The translations under genes and the position numbers were made by a program. From Seiridium cupressi (taxonomy: Eukaryota; Ascomycota; Sordariomycetes; Amphisphaeriales; Sporocadaceae), in NCBI GenBank assembly GCA_036674765.1, contig JARVKI010000025.1, positions 372,001 to 436,000 of the forward strand: a stretch of DNA of 64,000 nucleotides, in the 5' to 3' direction. Every line of letters begins with the position of its first letter. The stretch's first letter is position 1. The notes beneath the pieces were generated by a model that saw only the letters and a list, made by a program, of their open reading frames with translations, searched no databases and had not been told where the DNA came from. This document shows, in pieces, positions 59,889 to 64,000 of this stretch.

Positions 59889-61508
59889 TCAGCTATAACA
59901 AGGGCCCTTTCCCGCGCGGAAGTACCGTAACATCTGACGAAAACACGGGTTTCTATCAATGCGAAGTATCGCATCCAGTGGTCGCACTAAACTACTCGTC
60001 GACGCCTGCAACGGCATTAACTGAATGAAGATCCTGTTAGTTCGGGCTCGTAATTGTAAGCTTAAAGAAGACACACCTTCGGCCATGAGCATCACCCCAA
60101 GTTCGTCGGTTTCTGCAAGCCATAGCTCCCCCCGCTCATCAAGCGGTTCGCTCCTTTTTACGTGAAATAGCTCAGCTGTTCTGTAGACCCCGTCTTTCCA
60201 AAGATGGAGCCACTGCATATAATTAGTAGTCCACGTCACCTCATCGGTTTGATGCCAGAGGTACCTTGCCGTCGGTGCAGGGAATGGGCCAAGTTCTAAG
60301 CAGGTGAGTGGTGGGTAGCCATGCAGCAGGGACCAACTGTATTCGAGGTGGTGTAAGTTAAGTACTGTACGGCGCTTGGCCGAGACGATAGCCCAATCCT
60401 TCCAAGGTGGCAGGTGGTGGGTGATCTATCTCTGCTTCTGGAAACAGTCCTCTGGCAGCTAGGTTATGTTTCACCTCCCAAACATCTACCAGAAGTTGTG
60501 CACCTGAAGAGTGGTCTATCACCTGATCATCCCTGAAGCCGAAGAACAGGATGATAAGAAGAACGAGAAGCGCCTGTGCAGCTGCAAGAATGTCACTCGA
60601 TGCAGTAAGAGAGGAATGCTGTACGTCGGAATTATTTAGCTTCCATATAAGCACGATCTGTCGCAATGGGGATATAGGTCTATTTACTTCTTGGATTATT
60701 CTTCGCACCTCCTGCAGCACTGTACGCTGAACCAAGGAGGCACTAGCCTCGGTATAATCAGCCCACATTTTCACCAAAGTAAGACAATCAACTAGCGGTG
60801 TCGGAATAAGTTCGGTCAGCTGTAGGGTATGAATAAATGGCGGAAGTTGCGATAGGCCATGGACGGCCATTAACCTAGGCCAAGACTTGAGCACACGGAT
60901 GATATAGTGCATGATGTGGGTGAATTTAGGTCCAAGGGTCGATATACCGGGAGGTGATTCCGAGAGAGATTGTCGCCTCTCCTCGGATATGGTCAGTCTA
61001 GGCCCCGTCGCTCGCATCAAGCTTTCCATGCTTGGCATGTTGCCTGCTGTATGTGGCGGGGCCGCAGCGAGCAGGCCCGATTGACTGGACGCCGACGGGC
61101 TGGCGTCAGCATCGTGGGGCGCATGAAGTTGTGTGTCCTGATGCACCAGCGATTGGGTAGCCTGGTCGTCTGGTATTGGATCACCTGGAGGTGAACCATC
61201 CAGGCCGCTCAACTCATCTACAGAGCTGAAGAGGCATTGTGACCCGCGTGCCTTGCAACGACTACATGCTGGTCCGCGGCGATCACAGCGTGTCTTGGCA
61301 GCACAGCACTGTTGACAGGCCTTTCGCCTCGATGGCCACGAATACCCCGCGAACAGCGATAGACATGCTTGGTCAAGGAGGATTCTGCGCTGGTGTCAGT
61401 CGTAAATCCCGAAGCCGATCGTATCGGGAATTGGGCCTATGGTGACCTACTGTGAGCAAAAGGCTGCGCACAGTGTGGACATGCGCGACCCGTCTGCGGT
61501 GGCGCCAT
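59889..61508 (-). CDS. transcription factor with C2HC finger plus Zn2Cys6 cluster, two one-base shifts
   Basis: Nuclear regulator combining two DNA-binding modules. Exon 1 (61508-61451) plus the start of exon 2 (from 61384, after a 66 bp intron) spell a C2HC finger (CPHCAQPFAHKSSLTKHVYRC). Directly after comes a complete binuclear cluster: CQQC, CAAKTRC, CSRC, KARGSQC with normal spacing. The body shows LPPFIHTLQL and ends in a conserved C-terminal part (WKDWAIVSAKRRTVLNLHHL, then EYSWSLLHGYPPLTCLELG). The frame slips between finger and cluster at GGGG (near 61344; one G too few) and near 60404 (one base too many). The two changes cancel, leaving exactly 518 codons from 61508 to 59889. A final intron could move the stop to 60017. 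It sits beside an epimerase and an aldo/keto reductase gene, which it might control. Confidence 0.72.
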
Positions 61509-62030
61509 TGCTCTGCGATCAAGTTTCACTCCCTAGTTGTATGGTGCCGGGAGAGGCTGTCCGATTCACACAATGGAAGGTTGGTGTTGAATTTTACGGA
61601 CTACGGAGTCTGCGTGCTTATTGCCGCTGTGCGAGAAGAGACGTGCGGAGTTCCGGGCTCCATACTGCAGGCTTATGCCATGATCCACAAGCGATGTACA
61701 CGCATCTCGGGCGTCTATGCACTAGCACCGACATGAATGGCATCTTTTTTTTTTTTAACCCCCCTATAACTCGTTTGATTCTAGTGCTTGAATCAACTCC
61801 GTCTAAGCTTGATGCCAAGGTCGATTATCTTGAATCCGCAGGCCCAGCCAGTTTTCTCCATAGCGGACGTCGCCGCCTAGGAAAGCGGCCAAGCGAGCTA
61901 AGGAATCCCCAGAATCGGATTATCCTACATAACCCAATGGACTCTGAATCAACATCCTACCGAAGTTCTTTCGCTTAAAAGACAAGGAGTATTGGTCATC
62001 AGTACCTTCAACAGTGTACTTACTGCAGAC
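61509..62030. promoter_or_regulatory. divergent upstream region of the regulator and epimerase genes
   Basis: Half a kilobase between two genes pointing apart. A T10 run lies near 61746. Plus-strand frames here (61439-61978) overlap the regulator's first exon and have no domain. No operator was identified. Confidence 0.4.
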
Positions 62031-63348
62031 ATGATGAGCTCCATTCATCGCCATTCAGATAGCCAGCATCTTCCAGTTAGTTTTTCAGGGACAAGCGTCA
62101 CCATGCGGAGAAACTGACATTACTTGGTAGATCACCGGAACCACGGGCTACATTGGATTCGAAACGCTCCTATTGGCCCTGGAAAGAGGTTATTGCGTCC
62201 GGGGGATTGTTCGCAATGATCGCAATATTTCGGAGCTGCAGAAAAAGAGCTCGTTCATTGGTCACTGCTACGAGCAAGGCCAGCTAAACCTGGCTGTGAT
62301 TCCTGACTTCTTCGATATCGAAATCTGGGTCAAAGCACTTGACGGTATCTCGTCGATCGTAAATCTTGCTTCACCGCTGGCAATCGAGGTGGGTCACCGT
62401 ACATCTTATCTTGCCCTCAACGCCAAATCTTGCTTACGCATATTTGTTATCCACAATAGTGTGATGATTATGAAACCTGTATCATCGAGCCGGCGATTTC
62501 AATGGGGACGACGGTACCTGAGGCTGCTAGCAGAGTTTTCACAGTCAAAAGAGTGGCTGCCACCTCCTCTTGTAGGAGCTTCACTCTATAGGTATCAGCG
62601 CACGAAGCTAAAGTGTTATCAGGTGTCACACTAGTCCCTTTTGAGTGGGACTTCAATCCGGATAGCGACAGAGTTTATACAGGTTAACCATCTTAGTTTT
62701 CAGTTATGTCGGGGTACTGAAAGTGCTGACATAATATCTTCGTTTCGGACAGGAATTGGAGCCCCAATCGCTCATTTCGGGACGCCATGGAAGCATACTG
62801 GGCATCTAAGCCCCTCTCGAGGCTTGCTACTCAAAACTTCGCCGTGGACAGAAAACCGCAATTCGACTTCGTGAATCTCCTACCTTCTACAGTAATCAGT
62901 CTTAACGAGCGTATAGCACCCAAAGGATATAAACTCACTACTTCAGGATACGCGAGCCGCCGTTCTTGCTCCAGTTTTAGATGGTTCTACGAACTCGGCT
63001 TTCCCCTATGTAGGAGCACCTGTGCACGTGGCAGACGTTGCCAAGGCTCATGTTGACGCTGCAATCACTGATCTGATTCCCGGTAACTCGTAGTTCATAT
63101 TAAGCTCAGACACACCGGATGGTGTCGTGTGGGATAAAGACACACGGTGTATCGCGACCAAATTCTTTGCTCATGAAATAGAAGACAAGACGTTGCCTAT
63201 GAAAGGCACTTTGCCGTCAATAAAGTGGAGGCTTGATGGACGTACAACAGAAGACGCCTTTGGATGGAGATTTCGCACCTTTGAGGACACAATGCGCGAA
63301 CTTATCGGACAATACTTGAGCCTCAAGAAAAATAAACTGGATCGATGA
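62031..63348 (+). pseudogene. NAD(P)-dependent epimerase/dehydratase-type reductase, disrupted
   Basis: Extended short-chain dehydrogenase of the dihydroflavonol-reductase/methylglyoxal-reductase type. Exons 62031-62075, 62131-62388, 62460-62571 and 62623 onward fit by phase. The Rossmann motif is ITGTTGYIGFETLL; VKRVAATSSCVTLVPFEW follows, then the catalytic Tyr-Lys in MEAYWASKPLSR and FVNLLPSTVISLNERIAP. The last intron (from about 62683) does not join in phase, one base is extra near 62950 (before TRAAVLAPVLDGS), and a TAG sits at 63091-63093 where Glu is expected (PGNS-stop-FILSSDTPDG). The tail then reads cleanly to 63348. Several independent defects argue for a real pseudogene, although the domain sequence is otherwise well kept, so decay would be recent. 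Confidence 0.75.
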
Positions 63349-63483
63349 GCAAGTCATTGCAGCTCGATGTGTCCAATGTGACGAGATTGGCGGATAGACT
63401 CTCGAACAGGTTATAACAGAATAGTCAAAATATACTTTCGAAATGACTCCATCCTTCGGTTGTGCATTTTGAGCACGTCCCAG
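63349..63483. other. convergent 3' spacer
   Basis: Short spacer between the 3' ends of the epimerase relic and the aldo/keto reductase. It contains no gene. Confidence 0.5.
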
Positions 63484-64000
63484 CTACTTGTGTAAGTTGT
63501 CCAACGGTGATGCATCTTCAATTTCCTTCCATAAAGCATCAATCTTAGCGCAGATTTCTGCTCCTAGGCTCCCCTTTGATTTCAATTCAGCAGTTTTTCG
63601 CAGCTGGCTTATGCGACTTGCTCCGATCGTAACGCGATCACCCCGATCGGCATCAAGCGCCGAGTCCCATACGACCCAGCGGTATGCCATTTCTGCAGGA
63701 CAGCTGCAACCAGCCCTGTCGGCGATGCTGGCCCATGTGGACAGCGCCTGGACGAGCTTTGGTCGCGAACTATACAACTCGCGGTAGAGTCCGACGCCGC
63801 CCTTCTTGCCTTCGGGGTCGTTCGGATCGACGGCAAATCGGCCTCCGGAGTCTGTTCCAGTCAGTTCATTAGCATTACGCCGCGCCAAGAACCCTCCTGC
63901 CAGTGGGCTATACGCGGAGAACGACAGCCCAAGCTTGCGAAGCGTGGGGAAAAGCTCTGTCTCCTGGCGGCGGCTAAATGCTGAGTAGCTACCCTGGTAC
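63484..64000 (-). CDS. aldo/keto reductase, C-terminal part, cut by window edge
   Basis: NADPH-dependent aldo/keto reductase of the aflatoxin-aldehyde-reductase-like (AKR7) type. The frame is open from the right edge and the N-terminal half lies outside. Visible features: YQGSYSAFSRRQETELFPTL (substrate-side barrel strand), LGLSFSAYSPLAGGFL, the NADP-binding strand DRVTIGASRISQLRKTAEL, and a helical C-terminus ending IEDASPLDNLHK. The catalytic Asp-Tyr-Lys-His lie before this part and cannot be checked. The visible part is intact. It lies tail to tail with the epimerase gene (135 bp apart), and with the regulator it could form a small oxidoreductase cluster continuing to the right. Confidence 0.85.
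   Translation of the reverse strand, partial: YQGSYSAFSRRQETELFPTLRKLGLSFSAYSPLAGGFLARRNANELTGTDSGGRFAVDPNDPEGKKGGVGLYRELYSSRPKLVQALSTWASIADRAGCSCPAEMAYRWVVWDSALDADRGDRVTIGASRISQLRKTAELKSKGSLGAEICAKIDALWKEIEDASPLDNLHK

Noticed and set aside
60337..60370. 34 bp intron near the 3' end of the regulator
   Set aside because: Too short, and a one-base correction near 60404 instead gives a continuous conserved reading through this stretch.
1..64000. CRISPR arrays, prophage or bacterial operons
   Set aside because: No spaced repeats or bacterial gene organisation; introns and families are fungal throughout.

Overview
This window reads as nuclear DNA of a filamentous ascomycete (Pezizomycotina). Genes carry 49-110 bp GT-AG introns with CTAAC/CTGAC-like branch points. 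The families are typical of that group: PTH11-like receptor, HET-domain protein, 2EXR proteins, AA11 LPMO, PL1 pectin lyase, Zn2Cys6 regulator. A mitochondrial lipoyl synthase and a tRNA-Gly(GCC) fix it as nuclear. Species is not assigned. All exon joins were made by hand from splice signals, reading phase and family knowledge.

Layout. 1.7-3.3 kb: six-exon PTH11-like membrane protein. 4.3-5.4 kb: AT-rich repeat holding a 450 bp solo LTR with a perfect 5 bp target duplication. 6.0-8.3 kb: HET protein with two ZZ fingers, broken by one base at an A9 run. 8.7-9.0 kb: assembly gap with G21, N10, C65 and a doubled 85 bp segment. 9.4-11.0 kb: dead MFS transporter. 12.0-13.3 kb: membrane protein. 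14.9-23.7 kb: intact cluster of secreted GH35 beta-galactosidase, GH29 alpha-L-fucosidase and GH20 beta-N-acetylhexosaminidase. 24.3-25.6 kb: lipoyl synthase. 27.3-29.1 kb: Ser/Thr-rich secreted protein. 30.4-30.8 kb: 70-residue cysteine-rich secreted protein. 31.9-34.8 kb: two 2EXR genes around an F-box-like remnant. 35.8-37.0 kb: AA11 LPMO with a C-terminal Cys domain. 37-43 kb: gene-poor. 43.0-44.9 kb: cytochrome P450. 46.2 kb: tRNA-Gly. 47.9-49.1 kb: pectin lyase. 49.6-53.9 kb: aminotransferase relic, DUF1993 protein, small unknowns. 55.6-55.9 kb: Gly-rich 70-residue protein. 58.9-64 kb: secreted acidic protein, dual zinc-finger transcription factor, broken NAD-dependent epimerase/reductase, and an aldo/keto reductase cut by the window edge.

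Two themes stand out. First, GH35, GH29 and GH20 together could strip a fucosylated galactosyl-GlcNAc antenna such as the Lewis-a terminus of plant N-glycans; this is inferred from enzyme classes and adjacency. Second, at least eight genes are broken by single-base shifts, several in homopolymers, while GH35, GH29, GH20, lipoyl synthase, P450 and pectin lyase read cleanly. Sequencing indels and real decay are probably mixed: the MFS, aminotransferase and epimerase genes also carry stop codons, whereas the HET, LPMO, secreted-protein and regulator genes are repaired by one or two bases each.
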